The notes beneath the pieces are model-generated. The model was not told where the DNA came from. It saw only the letters and a program-made list of their open reading frames with translations, and did no database searches. Position numbers and translations under genes: made by a program. A DNA stretch of 18,664 bases from an uncultured bacterium (lineage in GTDB: Bacteria > Bacillota_A > Clostridia > Lachnospirales > Lachnospiraceae): NCBI GenBank assembly GCA_905215045.1, contig CAJMOO010000035.1, positions 1 to 18,664 of the forward strand, written 5' to 3'. Positions 1-7,177 of this stretch are shown one piece after another. Position 1 is the stretch's first letter. Each line of letters starts with the position of its first letter.

Positions 1-32
1 CTCGCATTCTTTAACCTCGCTGTGCGGCATAC
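1..32 (-). ncRNA. Probable 5' leader of the next minus-strand gene (rplU-type leader?), cut by window edge
   Basis: This is the transcript that the promoter at 39-67 would start; only about its first 32 bases are in the window. In Lachnospiraceae an RNase E/G gene is usually followed by rplU (ribosomal protein L21), which often carries a structured autoregulatory leader (L21 leader). The visible RNA contains GCCGCACAGCGAGG, G-rich and unlike the AT-rich surroundings, which fits a structured leader. The assignment is inferred from gene order; the rest of the leader and rplU itself are not visible. Confidence 0.35.
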
Positions 33-38
33 TCATAT

Positions 39-67
39 ATAATAACAGCACTATTCTAATATGTCAA
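39..67 (-). promoter_or_regulatory. Strong sigma-A promoter reading out of the left edge
   Basis: On the minus strand the hexamer TTGACA (62-67) is followed by a 17-base spacer and TATTAT (39-44). This is a perfect -35, a 5/6 -10 and ideal spacing. The -35 lies inside the last codons of the RNase G gene, so the downstream gene has its own promoter in addition to any read-through. Transcription would start near position 32. Confidence 0.75.
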
Positions 68-1190
68 TACTTATTTGTCGAAAAATTGGATTTTTTTCTT
101 TTTTTCTTGTAATCTCCATAATTCCAAGCTTTGTAATGTCGACTGCGACTGCTTTTTTTGAGTCATCATTTAAATAATACTGCATTATCTGTAATAATTC
201 TTTCTCATCTTCTTTCGATCTCATATCAATAAAATCGATCATGATGATCCCGGATAAATTTCTTAACCGGATCTGTCTTGCTGCTTCCTTTGCAGCTTCT
301 AAATTTATTTTCTTAATATGTGCTTCCTGATTTTTCTTTCCGATAGATTTGCCAGTATTCACATCAATAACTGCCATTGCTTCTGTCTGCTCAATGTAGA
401 GAAATCCCCCGGACTTCATAAAAATCTTCTGCTTAAATACTTCTGACAGGTAATGACGGACCCTGTATCTACGGTCAATGTCTCCTGCTTCATAAGAGCA
501 TAAAGATACCTCATACCCTTTTTTGGTAAGCTTCTCATATACATCTTCCTGATCTGTTACAATGCTGTCTGCCGCTTCCGGTTTTATATCATGTACAAGA
601 ACCGACAATGCATCATAATTTGTATCTACAAGCTGCGGTGCTTTTCGGTATGACTTCTTACAGATAATCTCCTGATACTTCTTTGCAAGCATATCCGCTT
701 CACAAAGCACATCTTCCTTATCCGCTTTTGCTGCCTCAGTACGAAGAATAAAACCATATTCCTGTGTCACCAGAGGCTCTGCCATCTCTCTTAATTCCTG
801 TTTCTTGTCTTTTTTATGAATCTTATTAGAAATCCCTACAGAAAGCTTGTCTGAAGTCAGCACAAGATATTTGCCAGTTAATTCAATCTGGTCTGATAAC
901 ATTGGGCGTTTTTCCTTCGTCGCCTCTTTCTTTATCTGCACCAGAACTTCATCTCCCGCTTTATATTGCTTATGTTGCATGGAAAGAAATCCCATCTCAT
1001 CTTCATCAAACTCGACAAAAGCTCCATTGATATTTTTCACAACATTTTTTACGATGCCTGTGTAAATATTTCCGATTTCGATTTTGGCTTTTTCACTCAC
1101 GCATTGAAATTCCACTGGCTGGTGATCTTTTAATAACATACTTACCAGATGGTCTTTCATCTTTGTGATCACAATCTCTGTATGCGCCAT
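51..1190 (-). CDS. rng: Ribonuclease E/G family endoribonuclease (RNase G-like), lacking a zinc-link
   Basis: A 379-residue member of the RNase E/G family, single-strand-specific endoribonucleases acting in rRNA maturation and mRNA turnover. An S1-type RNA-binding domain spans about residues 36-100. The DNase I-like catalytic region carries the metal-binding aspartates in DVNTG (D276) and IDFIDM (D319, D322). The protein ends shortly after the LGIMEITRKK segment, about where E. coli RNase E begins its CPxC zinc-link. No CxxC pair is present, so tetramerisation by shared zinc looks impossible and the active form may differ. The ATG overlaps the stop codon of the upstream enoyl reductase gene (TAATG), which suggests one transcript and coupled translation. 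There is no terminator after it; a new promoter sits in its 3' end. Family assignment is firm; cellular substrates are not known from sequence. Confidence 0.92.
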   Translation of the reverse strand: MAHTEIVITKMKDHLVSMLLKDHQPVEFQCVSEKAKIEIGNIYTGIVKNVVKNINGAFVEFDEDEMGFLSMQHKQYKAGDEVLVQIKKEATKEKRPMLSDQIELTGKYLVLTSDKLSVGISNKIHKKDKKQELREMAEPLVTQEYGFILRTEAAKADKEDVLCEADMLAKKYQEIICKKSYRKAPQLVDTNYDALSVLVHDIKPEAADSIVTDQEDVYEKLTKKGYEVSLCSYEAGDIDRRYRVRHYLSEVFKQKIFMKSGGFLYIEQTEAMAVIDVNTGKSIGKKNQEAHIKKINLEAAKEAARQIRLRNLSGIIMIDFIDMRSKEDEKELLQIMQYYLNDDSKKAVAVDITKLGIMEITRKKEKNPIFRQISIDILE

Positions 1191-2371
1191 TATTCTTTGA
1201 TACTAGGAATCTCTACAACAGGATCCGTCTCTGCTTCATAGTCAATTCCTTCCTCATTAAATCCAAACATCTGGTAAAAGTCTTCCCAGTAACCATCAAC
1301 ATCTGCCAGTTCGGCCACATTATCTGTGTCAATCTCTTCCCAGCGTTTCTTCACTTCATCCTGAATGTCATCACGAAGCTCCAGATCATCCATACGAACC
1401 CATCCGTGTTCATCTGTGACTGTATCTGCTAATAATTTCTTTTCTTTAAATAAACGCTCAATCTGTTCGATACATCCTTCATGAACATTATTTTCTTTCA
1501 TTACTTTGTATAATACAGACATATATAACGGAACAATTGGAATTGCCGCACTTGCCTGTGTTACCAGTCCTTTATTAACAGAGATCAGGGCTTTTACTCC
1601 AACTTCTTTTGTAATCTCATCGGCTGTCTGGTGCAGATGTTTCTTTGCCGCACCGATCGTTCCTTCAAAATAGATTGGATAAGTAAGTTCAGAACCAATG
1701 TAAGAGTATGCAACCGTACCTGCACCTTCAGATAATACATCAGCATCTTTTAAAGCCTGCATCCATAGTTTCCAGTCTTCACCACCCATAACTTTGACTG
1801 TAGCTTCCACTTCTTCTTCTGTCGCTGCCGGAATGCTCTTCATTCCAATGCTGTTATCCTTAAGATTTAAGTTTTTATTTGTAAATTCTTCTCCTGTTGT
1901 CTTTAGGACAGAACGATAAGTTTCTCCATCTGGTGTTGTTCTTCTTGGTGCTGCGAGACTGTATATAACAAGATCTACTTTACCAAAATCTTTTTTGATC
2001 GTTTCGATCGTCAGATCTTTAATTTCCTTAGAAAATGCATCTCCATTGATTGTTTTTGCATAGATTTCTTCTTCATTTGCAAACTGTTCAAATGCTGCTG
2101 TATTATACCATCCAGGACTTGCTGTCTTCTTTCCATTAGATGGTCGTTCAAACATGATTCCAAGTGTATCTGCATGACATCCAAACGCTGTTACGATTCT
2201 TGATGCCAGTCCATATCCTGTAGAGCATCCGATCACTAAGACTTTCTTTGCTTCTCCAGGAATTTCTCCCTGCGCTTTTACATAAGCGATCTGATCTGCT
2301 ACATTCTTCTTACATCCTTCTGGATGTGCTGTTAAACATAAATAATCTTTGACTCTTGGTTTAATGATCAT
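1190..2371 (-). CDS. fabV: FabV/Ter-type trans-2-enoyl-CoA (ACP) reductase
   Basis: A 393-residue NADH-dependent enoyl reductase of the FabV/Ter family, matching the usual length of about 395-400. It reduces trans-2-enoyl thioesters, either crotonyl-CoA to butyryl-CoA (Ter) or enoyl-ACP in fatty acid elongation (FabV). The dinucleotide motif GCSTGYGLASR lies at residues 48-58, the Rossmann segment YSLAAPRRT at 137-145. The family's catalytic Tyr-x8-Lys is present as Y234 and K243 within YFEGTIGAAK, which separates it from FabI with Tyr-x6-Lys. The ATG is preceded by AGGAGA at good spacing. It has its own promoter (2442-2471) and runs directly into the RNase G gene with a one-base overlap. The sequence does not show whether CoA or ACP substrates are preferred. 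The acyl-ACP thioesterase in the same window is compatible with a lipid role but proves nothing. Confidence 0.94.
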   Translation of the reverse strand: MIIKPRVKDYLCLTAHPEGCKKNVADQIAYVKAQGEIPGEAKKVLVIGCSTGYGLASRIVTAFGCHADTLGIMFERPSNGKKTASPGWYNTAAFEQFANEEEIYAKTINGDAFSKEIKDLTIETIKKDFGKVDLVIYSLAAPRRTTPDGETYRSVLKTTGEEFTNKNLNLKDNSIGMKSIPAATEEEVEATVKVMGGEDWKLWMQALKDADVLSEGAGTVAYSYIGSELTYPIYFEGTIGAAKKHLHQTADEITKEVGVKALISVNKGLVTQASAAIPIVPLYMSVLYKVMKENNVHEGCIEQIERLFKEKKLLADTVTDEHGWVRMDDLELRDDIQDEVKKRWEEIDTDNVAELADVDGYWEDFYQMFGFNEEGIDYEAETDPVVEIPSIKE

Positions 2372-2441
2372 AAATTTTCTCCTTTAAAAAACATCAGTCC
2401 AATAAGGCAGATGTATATTTTACTAAAATCTGTTATTTAAA

Positions 2442-2471
2442 ATTATAATATGTATCTGTTTTATCTGTCAA
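2442..2471 (-). promoter_or_regulatory. Promoter of the enoyl reductase / RNase G operon
   Basis: Minus-strand TTGACA (2466-2471) is separated by 18 bases from TATAAT (2442-2447), both perfect hexamers. The transcript would start near 2435, giving a leader of about 65 bases before the ATG at 2371. Three copies of ATCTGT on the plus strand (2428, 2454, 2463) sit around the start point, spacer and -35. They could be an operator or simply AT-rich coincidence. Confidence 0.72.
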
Positions 2472-2571
2472 ATTTTTATACTACATATTTTTAAATTCTG
2501 TTGGATATCTTTAAAAAGAATTCCATTTAAAGTTCTTTTTCATTCTGCGAAATCACACTTTTTCTGTATAG

Positions 2572-2607
2572 AAAAAAAGACATCTCTCAAAACGAGAAAT
2601 GTCTTTT
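2572..2607 (-). terminator. Rho-independent terminator of the NlpC/P60 gene
   Basis: The arms at 2579-2588 and 2594-2603 pair over ten bases with one mismatch around a five-base loop, and A/T pairs extend the stem. On the minus strand the hairpin is followed by a run of seven T (A run at 2572-2578). It starts nine bases after the stop codon of the peptidase gene and separates it from the enoyl reductase promoter. Confidence 0.8.
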
Positions 2608-2615
2608 GATAAATC

Positions 2616-3083
2616 TTACTGAACAATTCTTCGAACTGTTACGATCTTTCTGTATCTTGCATTGTTGGAAATTTTGATTCCACCTCTTGGATATGGTGCT
2701 GAGTTGCTGGCATGTACGATCTTGTTATTTCCCATGTAGATTGCTACATGTCCGCTGTAACAGATTAAATCTCCTGCTTTCGCATTCTTGATTCCACCTT
2801 TTACTTTCTTACCGCATCTTCTCTGTGCACTTGAAGAATGAGGAAGGCTCTTTCCAAACTTCTTATATACACCTCTTGTAAATCCAGAACAATCTGTTCC
2901 TTTTGTTAAGCTTGATCCACCGTATTTGTATTTATTTCCTACAAATTTCTTTGCATATTTAACAACCTGCTGTCCTTTGCTGCTTGCTGCCTGAACTTCC
3001 TTTGTCTTTGTATGTACATTCATTGTAACTGCCGCCGATGCCATTGCTACTAATACTGCTAATCTTAAAATAATCTTTTTCAT
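2616..3083 (-). CDS. Secreted NlpC/P60 family cysteine peptidase
   Basis: A 155-residue secreted protein, small for this family because it consists only of a signal peptide and one NlpC/P60 domain. Residues 1-33 form a signal sequence (MKK start, hydrophobic core 4-20, Ala-rich end VQAA). The catalytic residues are C65 in GTDCSGF, H112 in GHVAIYMG and the third polar residue H124 in VHASN. Such enzymes cut the D-Glu to diamino acid bond in cell-wall stem peptides. There is no SH3 or LysM wall-binding module, but the protein is very rich in Lys and Arg, which may give electrostatic binding to the wall. TAGGAGA precedes the ATG. It has its own promoter and terminator, so it is probably transcribed alone, although no terminator separates it from the upstream transglutaminase gene. 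The substrate is inferred from family. Confidence 0.9.
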   Translation of the reverse strand: MKKIILRLAVLVAMASAAVTMNVHTKTKEVQAASSKGQQVVKYAKKFVGNKYKYGGSSLTKGTDCSGFTRGVYKKFGKSLPHSSSAQRRCGKKVKGGIKNAKAGDLICYSGHVAIYMGNNKIVHASNSAPYPRGGIKISNNARYRKIVTVRRIVQ

Positions 3084-3134
3084 ATCGTCTCCTATATGTA
3101 TATATCAACTTTAATTTTATTTCAAATATTTCGT

Positions 3135-3180
3135 TCAACAGTTGATATTGTACGATATACAGCAACATTTGTCAACAGTT
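3135..3180 (-). promoter_or_regulatory. Promoter of the NlpC/P60 gene with a palindromic operator-like repeat
   Basis: Minus-strand TTGACA (3170-3175) and TACAAT (3147-3152) are 17 bases apart. The 11-base perfect palindrome TCAACAGTTGA lies at 3135-3145, right over the expected start point. A second copy of its first nine bases, TCAACAGTT, lies at 3172-3180 over the -35. Two similar sites bracketing a promoter suggest binding by a dimeric repressor. The promoter itself is well supported; the operator is inference. Confidence 0.65.
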
Positions 3181-3188
3181 TTTTAAGA

Positions 3189-5276
3189 TTATTTCAGTTT
3201 GCTTAATATTTTTGTAACATTTCTGTTTTTTCTCTTTAATAAGTCCAAATGTCGTTTTACGATCACTACTTCACGATCTGTAATGTTACCATCACTAAAC
3301 TTTGCTTTTTCGACAATCTGATATGTCATTCGATCCGCTGTTTTGCTTGATTTTCCGAGCTTTTCGCCATATTTTTTAAATTCATTTTCATAATAAAGAA
3401 TCTTTTCTTTGTTGCTCATTCTTCTTAATTTTCTTATATTTTGTAACATTTTCGTTAACATTATAATCATTAACATAATTATGACAAAAGGCACAAAATA
3501 CATAGCTTTTTTTACATTTGTTACAAATTGTTTTTTATTTGGTACAATCGCATTCTGCTGTTTTTCAGCTTTTTCCGTACGTTCATACGCTGTTTTTCCC
3601 GTACTGACACCCGTAACATCTACTGGCACCCATCCAATATGTTCAAGATAAACCTCAACCCATGCATGTGCTTCATAATCCGTTACCTGCGCTTTTCCAA
3701 GCCTCCACTGATCTGACCTGATCCTATATCCTTCCACATACCTTGCTGGAATTTTGGCATTTCTGAGCATAAAAACTGCTGCCGATGCATACTGGGTACA
3801 AAATCCTTTTTTGCGGTCCTGTAAAAAATAAATAACTGGATCTTTCCCCTGAGGTGCAAGTCCCGGGCGGTAACTGTATTGGTAATTATATTTCAGATAA
3901 GAGCGGACTGCCTCGATATTTTCATAGACCGTTTTCTTCTTATCCGTCTTAACATCCAGTGATTTCAGACATTTTTTCATGTTCTTTGGAACCTTTAGGT
4001 ACTCTTTTTTCACATAAGTCCCATAATCATACATTGATTTTATGTAATCTTTTTCCATGATCTCTTCCATCGTTGTTCCAATGCCGGAAAAATCAAGTTT
4101 CTGTACAGCCCGAAGTGCTGCCTGTGGATGAATGATCTGATAATATGTCATATCGTAGTCTTTTCGGTTTGTTGTTCTTTTGATCACACTGTCCGAAATA
4201 ATATTTCCTTCCATCTGGCTTACATCGCAAAAATATGGGAACAAAAGATACTGATCCTGATTCTTCTCATAGTGTATCTTTAAAGATCTTTTTTCCGAAA
4301 ATATAACGTCCTGGTCTGTTTTTATATAGCCTTTATCATATGTTACAAAATCATCCATATGAAGATCCGGAAATAGAAATGGAAGTTCTATGGCTGATTC
4401 CCCACCATATACGAGCGTCTCTTTTGTATCTGCCGTCCATTTCCCATTTGCATAATCACCGCTCACATAACTTTTAAGATAGAGGTCATCCTTCTCGGGT
4501 GCGTAAACTTCAAACAGTTTTTCTCCTGTCGGCGATACTTCCCCCACAGAGGCAATATCTCCATTTCCCAGTCCTCCTGAGGCAAGATAAGACTCCCCCT
4601 GTGTCATTTTTCGAATCTGCACGAGTATACTTCGTTTGATCATTGTATCTGCCGGAATTGTCGTCTGATCGTAAAAGTATAATGGAAATATCAACAAAAC
4701 GCATAAGACTCCTGTCAACGTTCCAAATGCTCTCTTTCCTTTCCGCAGACTAAAATACATGATCCATGATCCGAGGAATAAAAAAAACACTGCGGAAATA
4801 CTGTACGGTGCGATAATCAATACCGCACACTCCATCATCCCTGTAAACACAAACAAGATCAAAGGATACTTCCTCAAGAAAGACAGTATGATCCCAGCTG
4901 TCAAAAGAAAGAATATCACTGCCAACGCACTGTCTCTGCGGCTGCTTTCCATTTGCACAGATACATAATAATAAAACCCCAGATCCATACTCTGGTTCAG
5001 TGCAAGTGCCATCTTATTATTGATAATTCTAAAACCATTGAGCAGCTGTTCATGAAACAACAGGAAAAATAATCCTGCTGCAGCAATCATTCCATAGATA
5101 CTTTGTTTCAGCCGGTCGCATAATATGCAGATTCCAAGAAACAAAGCAACACTTCCTATGATCATGATCCATTGATATCTAGAAACTCTGAATCCTGCAA
5201 AAATCCCCCATATGACAGATGCAAAAATAATTGCAGGCAGTATATATTCTGTTTGTATTTTCCTATTCTTCTGCAT
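3189..5276 (-). CDS. Membrane-anchored transglutaminase-like protein (TgpA type)
   Basis: A 695-residue protein with a hydrophobic N-terminal third (several membrane segments between residues 10 and 205), an extracytoplasmic region, a transglutaminase-like domain, one further membrane segment at about 590-610 and a basic cytoplasmic tail. The transglutaminase triad is C493 in KGFCTQYASAA, H537 in EAHAWVEV and D553 in WVPVDVTG. This is the layout of TgpA/YebA-type proteins, whose genes regularly follow MoxR and DUF58 genes. Their role is poorly known and thought to concern the envelope. The ATG overlaps the DUF58 stop codon (TAATG) with GGAG upstream, so it is the last gene of a tight run. I see no terminator after its stop. 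Confidence 0.9.
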   Translation of the reverse strand: MQKNRKIQTEYILPAIIFASVIWGIFAGFRVSRYQWIMIIGSVALFLGICILCDRLKQSIYGMIAAAGLFFLLFHEQLLNGFRIINNKMALALNQSMDLGFYYYVSVQMESSRRDSALAVIFFLLTAGIILSFLRKYPLILFVFTGMMECAVLIIAPYSISAVFFLFLGSWIMYFSLRKGKRAFGTLTGVLCVLLIFPLYFYDQTTIPADTMIKRSILVQIRKMTQGESYLASGGLGNGDIASVGEVSPTGEKLFEVYAPEKDDLYLKSYVSGDYANGKWTADTKETLVYGGESAIELPFLFPDLHMDDFVTYDKGYIKTDQDVIFSEKRSLKIHYEKNQDQYLLFPYFCDVSQMEGNIISDSVIKRTTNRKDYDMTYYQIIHPQAALRAVQKLDFSGIGTTMEEIMEKDYIKSMYDYGTYVKKEYLKVPKNMKKCLKSLDVKTDKKKTVYENIEAVRSYLKYNYQYSYRPGLAPQGKDPVIYFLQDRKKGFCTQYASAAVFMLRNAKIPARYVEGYRIRSDQWRLGKAQVTDYEAHAWVEVYLEHIGWVPVDVTGVSTGKTAYERTEKAEKQQNAIVPNKKQFVTNVKKAMYFVPFVIIMLMIIMLTKMLQNIRKLRRMSNKEKILYYENEFKKYGEKLGKSSKTADRMTYQIVEKAKFSDGNITDREVVIVKRHLDLLKRKNRNVTKILSKLK

Positions 5277-6217
5277 TATAACTCCATATCATATAAATAT
5301 TTTTGTATATCTTCTATCTTGTCATCCATCATAACCATCTGTAGATCAGAAACGTCAGCAGATATTTCTGACATTCCTTGCTCAAATATATCCGTAAACA
5401 ACTCTTCATACTGTTCTGTATGTTTCAGTAAAAATCTATGGTTTCCATAATAAATTTCCTGATAAATTCCCAGATCCGTGTAAAACAGCGAGATTGTATA
5501 AAATACAGAAAAATAATCAGAAATCCTGTCCCTTGCTACATTTTGAAAACTGATCCCAATCTTTATATTTTCTTCCATCTCATCTTCACTTTTCCTCACC
5601 CAGAGATCTCTGGATGCAGCGTAAAGGTTCCAGTGGATTCTTGAAAGCCTGTCTCCTTCTCGATATTTGCGCACGCCATCATATTCAAAACCCTGTTCCT
5701 TAGAATCCATCCTCTGGAATTTTTCATTCATTGCTCCAAGTTCATATGCATGCGGCATCACAAGTATCCGGATCTTTTGGTTTAGCTGCTTCTTTACTTT
5801 GTAAATTCCAGTAAGATCTTCCCATGAGACAGATATCACATTCATTATGAGACTGTCACATTCCTTCGGCCTTTCTGTAAAAAACACATCTTTTGTTTCC
5901 TGATTCCATCGAACCTTCTGTCTGTTTTTGATCTTTGTTCCATGAAATTTTGATTCCATTTCATATTCAACTTCAAAAATATAATCATCCTTCCACGGAT
6001 GAATCCCAGAAATCTCTGGAGTGATCTTAATCATATCTCCCTGTGTTATGATCCGTTCCTGAACATTTACCTTAAATTTCAGCTGCTTTTCTTCTTTTTT
6101 GCAGCGGCTGATACTATAAATCAAAATAAGAAATAAGGATGCCATAAGGCACCCTCCAATCCAGTTTCCGTAAATGATCCAGTAAACAGCTGCAAATACT
6201 ATGACAAAAAAATACAT
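5276..6217 (-). CDS. DUF58 domain protein, partner of MoxR ATPase
   Basis: A 313-residue protein with two short membrane segments at about residues 2-17 and 19-35, followed by a soluble part. The DUF58 signature GVRKYREGDRLSRIHW occupies residues 181-196, followed by ASRDLWVRKSEDE. It is on the short side for the family because the stretch after the signature is abbreviated; I do not see a complete von Willebrand A-like MIDAS (DxSxS). DUF58 proteins are encoded with MoxR ATPases and TgpA-like transglutaminases, as here. They are thought to be clients or effectors of the ATPase. It starts two bases after the MoxR stop with AAGGAT inside the end of that gene, and its own stop overlaps the next start. 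Molecular function is unknown. Confidence 0.88.
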   Translation of the reverse strand: MYFFVIVFAAVYWIIYGNWIGGCLMASLFLILIYSISRCKKEEKQLKFKVNVQERIITQGDMIKITPEISGIHPWKDDYIFEVEYEMESKFHGTKIKNRQKVRWNQETKDVFFTERPKECDSLIMNVISVSWEDLTGIYKVKKQLNQKIRILVMPHAYELGAMNEKFQRMDSKEQGFEYDGVRKYREGDRLSRIHWNLYAASRDLWVRKSEDEMEENIKIGISFQNVARDRISDYFSVFYTISLFYTDLGIYQEIYYGNHRFLLKHTEQYEELFTDIFEQGMSEISADVSDLQMVMMDDKIEDIQKYLYDMEL

Positions 6218-6219
6218 CT

Positions 6220-7176
6220 TTATCCTTTCTGATTGCCTTTTGGAAGCGGAACCTTATAAAAAATGTCTTTTAAGATTTCCTTCCTTGACTTTTTCTGAAT
6301 CCTTGCTTCTTTACTTTTTATAACTCTGTGTTCGATCGTCTCAAGAAATACGTCTTCTACATCTTGTGGTATCACATAATCACGCCCGGCAAGATATGCA
6401 TTCGCTTTTGACATGGCTAACAGGGCGATCGTTCCTCTTGGGCTGATTCCCAGTTCCAAATCTCTTGATCTTCTTGTTTCATTTGCGATCTCCACAATAT
6501 ATCTTACGATATCTTCATGAACAAACAAGCCGGTAACTTCTTCCCGTGCTTTCTTTAGTTCCTGTGCTGAAATCTGTTCTTTGATATTCTGCTCTGTCAG
6601 ATCAACACTTCCCTGCATAAGCATCTGCACTTCACTTTCCACATCCGGATAACCAAGAGAAGTCCGGATCATAAATCTGTCTAACTGTGATTCCGGAAGT
6701 GTATGCGTTCCGATCGATCCAAATGGATTCTGTGTTGCGATCACAACATATGGGTCCGGCAGATCTCTTGTCACTCCGTCGACCGTGATCTTTCTTTCTT
6801 CCATCGCCTCTAATAACGCAGATTGTGTCTTTGGTGATGTTCTGTTGATCTCATCTGCCAGCAGAAGATTCGTCATCGCCGCACCCTGACGGTATTCAAA
6901 AGTTTCACTTTCCATATGATAGATAGAAAATCCAGCAATATCTGTTGGCATGATATCCGGCGTAAACTGAATTCTCTGGTATGAAAGTCCTAAAACCTTC
7001 GAAAATGCCAGTGCCAGCGTTGTCTTTCCAACTCCCGGAATATCTTCGATCAATACATGCCCTCCGGCAAGCACCGCTGTCATGATCTGATGAACCGTAT
7101 GTTCTTTGCCGATCATAACACGATTGATCTCTTCCATTGCTTTTATGACTTTTTTATCCATCAAGATTTTGCTCAT
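6220..7176 (-). CDS. MoxR-family AAA+ ATPase
   Basis: A 318-residue AAA+ ATPase of the MoxR family, full length. Walker A is IPGVGKTT (46-53, K51), Walker B LLLADE (104-109), sensor 1 lies in ATQNPFGS (N150), LDRF (165-168) is conserved, and the sensor 2 region is GISPRGTIALLAMSKA (243-258). MoxR ATPases act as chaperones that help assemble or activate partner proteins, often with metal or vWA domains. The usual partners follow immediately here (DUF58, transglutaminase). GAGGAAG precedes the ATG, which lies one base from the stop of the antiporter gene, so it is translated from the same message as that transporter. Confidence 0.94.
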   Translation of the reverse strand: MSKILMDKKVIKAMEEINRVMIGKEHTVHQIMTAVLAGGHVLIEDIPGVGKTTLALAFSKVLGLSYQRIQFTPDIMPTDIAGFSIYHMESETFEYRQGAAMTNLLLADEINRTSPKTQSALLEAMEERKITVDGVTRDLPDPYVVIATQNPFGSIGTHTLPESQLDRFMIRTSLGYPDVESEVQMLMQGSVDLTEQNIKEQISAQELKKAREEVTGLFVHEDIVRYIVEIANETRRSRDLELGISPRGTIALLAMSKANAYLAGRDYVIPQDVEDVFLETIEHRVIKSKEARIQKKSRKEILKDIFYKVPLPKGNQKG

Positions 7177-7177
7177 A

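Noticed and set aside
2513..2540. Inverted repeat AAAAAGAA/TTCTTTTT in the intergenic region before the enoyl reductase
   Set aside because: Only A/T-type pairing with a 12-base loop; a real terminator with GC pairs lies just beside it, so this is probably compositional.
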